A stretch of DNA of 64,000 nucleotides from NCBI RefSeq assembly GCF_023715895.1, contig NZ_JAMBOO010000005.1, forward strand, positions 1 to 64,000, in the 5' to 3' direction. The translations under genes and the position numbers were made by a program. Below, piece by piece: positions 63,049 to 64,000 of this stretch. The notes under the pieces were generated by a model, which was given only the letters and a program-made list of their open reading frames with translations, did no database searches and was not told the origin of the DNA. Positions within the stretch are counted from its first letter, which is position 1; each line of letters starts with the position of its first letter. The DNA comes from Domibacillus indicus. Lineage in GTDB: Bacteria > Bacillota > Bacilli > Bacillales > Domibacillaceae.

Positions 63049-63114
63049 TCATCAGCCTCCTCACTTCTTTTCCCTTTTCTTTCCTCCGTTCGTTTCATTA
63101 TACCCTTTTTACGC

Positions 63115-63145
63115 AAAGAAAAAGACCGAGCGGAAACCCGGTCTT
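63115..63145 (-). terminator. Terminator, probably of the TIM-barrel gene
   Basis: AAGACCG pairs with CGGTCTT and is followed on the minus strand by TTTTTCTTTG. It lies about 170 bases beyond that gene's stop and just upstream of the GXWXG gene start. Confidence 0.6.
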
Positions 63146-63314
63146 GATTACGTAGCTTTTCATACTGCAATGGTTTTGTATTTTAAAAAGGCGCCCCGCT
63201 CATAGCATGCTGGACAGATATTACAAAGGTAACCCCATTTTCCTGACATACTATTAGTATTTTGGATTTAGAACTTTTCTCTATCTATATATAACTGCCT
63301 GAATGTTTAGAAAA

Positions 63315-64000
63315 TCAGGTAATCTTTTTTGCTTTTTCAGCTTGATATCCAGCCAATTGATGCTTCGAAAAATAGGATTTTGCTGCTTCTAAACACTGCT
63401 GCGCAAATTTCTCATATCCCATTTCCTTCAATCGTTTTGTATGAGGTAATTCGATAGAGTAAGGCATTTCCGGAAGACTGGTTACAATAGCTGCCACATC
63501 AATTCCCCCTTCTCCTACATACGAACGTTCTTCTCGAAGGATACGGGTCATTTCTTCTAGGGATTGTGGAATACCCGCCTGAGCATCGCATAGATGAAGA
63601 AAACGAAACCAATCCCGCGGTAATTGTTGCAGATCCTCTACTTTTTCTTTTGAGCGATGAAAATGATGAACATCAATCATTAGTCCGGCATTTTCTTGTT
63701 TGGCCGCTTTTAATATATCTACGGCTTCTGCCAGCGTCGATACGCTGGCAATCGGTACAAATTCCAGTTCGACAGTAAGTCCAAACGGATCTGCAAGCTC
63801 GCACAATTCTACGAAGCGTTCGACCGCAAAGGATCGGTCATCTGTCCAAATGCTGCTAAGTACGTGGCATCCGCCAAGCTCAGCTGCCACTTCCATTGCA
63901 GGAAGATAGCTTTTCGGCTCTGTTCCGTCACAAATTCTTGCAAGTTCAATATCCAGCAGCTTCATCCCCGTCTCAGCCATCGCTTTCTTTGTTTCTTTTA
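63315..64000 (-). CDS. Sugar phosphate isomerase/epimerase-like TIM barrel, 5' end cut off
   Basis: The frame stays open to the right edge of the window (KETKKAMAETGMKLLDIELARI), so the N-terminus is missing. Metal-site features of the xylose isomerase-like family are visible: Glu in TVELEFVPI, His in MIDVHHFHRS, His in FRFLHLCDAQAG and Glu in YSIELPHTK. Complete relatives have about 280 residues. It would isomerise or dehydrate a sugar derivative; the pathway is outside the window. Confidence 0.85.
   Translation of the reverse strand, partial: KETKKAMAETGMKLLDIELARICDGTEPKSYLPAMEVAAELGGCHVLSSIWTDDRSFAVERFVELCELADPFGLTVELEFVPIASVSTLAEAVDILKAAKQENAGLMIDVHHFHRSKEKVEDLQQLPRDWFRFLHLCDAQAGIPQSLEEMTRILREERSYVGEGGIDVAAIVTSLPEMPYSIELPHTKRLKEMGYEKFAQQCLEAAKSYFSKHQLAGYQAEKAKKIT

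Overview
The window is a stretch of a Bacillaceae-type Firmicute chromosome. Its left edge is the 5' end of a 16S rRNA gene on the minus strand, with the leader and promoter layout of Bacillus rrn operons. Most genes have strong AGGAGG-type ribosome binding sites, and it carries the spore-former gene yyaC plus YfmQ, YitT, YcxB and other families typical of Bacillus. The genus cannot be fixed from what is visible.

Layout. 1-770: start of an rrn operon with three consensus promoters. 1-19 kb: transporters and housekeeping genes (MATE, CorA, DUF421, MFS efflux, YitT, amidase, Fsr-like MFS), a tricarboxylate-type cluster (PrpF-family isomerase, LysR regulator, CitMHS transporter with an apparent AUU start), a histidine-less HPr-like protein and a frameshifted SDR gene. 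18.5-23 kb: aryl-beta-glucoside module with PTS EIIBCA, 6-phospho-beta-glucosidase, SemiSWEET and a divergent GntR/UTRA regulator, with visible promoter, operator and cre sites. 23-37.5 kb: accessory region with long intergenic stretches, a 34-bp perfect palindrome, a GC-rich structured segment, a TnpB-only IS605-type element with matching end hairpins, a solo IS605-like end, a multidomain arabinanase, a second GH1/GntR pair, mqo, and two decayed type I toxin/antisense-RNA cassettes. 39.8-47 kb: six-gene NikA/CntA-type ABC importer plus CntE-like MFS exporter operon behind a near-consensus Fur/Zur box. 48-51 kb: a KduD-like SDR and zinc alcohol dehydrogenase under an FCD-GntR regulator, with the same 18-bp operator at both ends. 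51-64 kb: YhdF-like SDR, XRE-cupin/LysE pair, ferredoxin, MocR regulator, SMR efflux pair with LysR, fabI behind a likely FapR site, iron alcohol dehydrogenase, and a TIM-barrel isomerase cut by the window end.

Functionally the window is dominated by nutrient acquisition (beta-glucosides, arabinan, tricarboxylates, sugar acids, metals as chelates) and small-molecule export. Family calls rest on motifs and on remembered family sequences; no database search was run. The least explained material lies in 23-37.5 kb.
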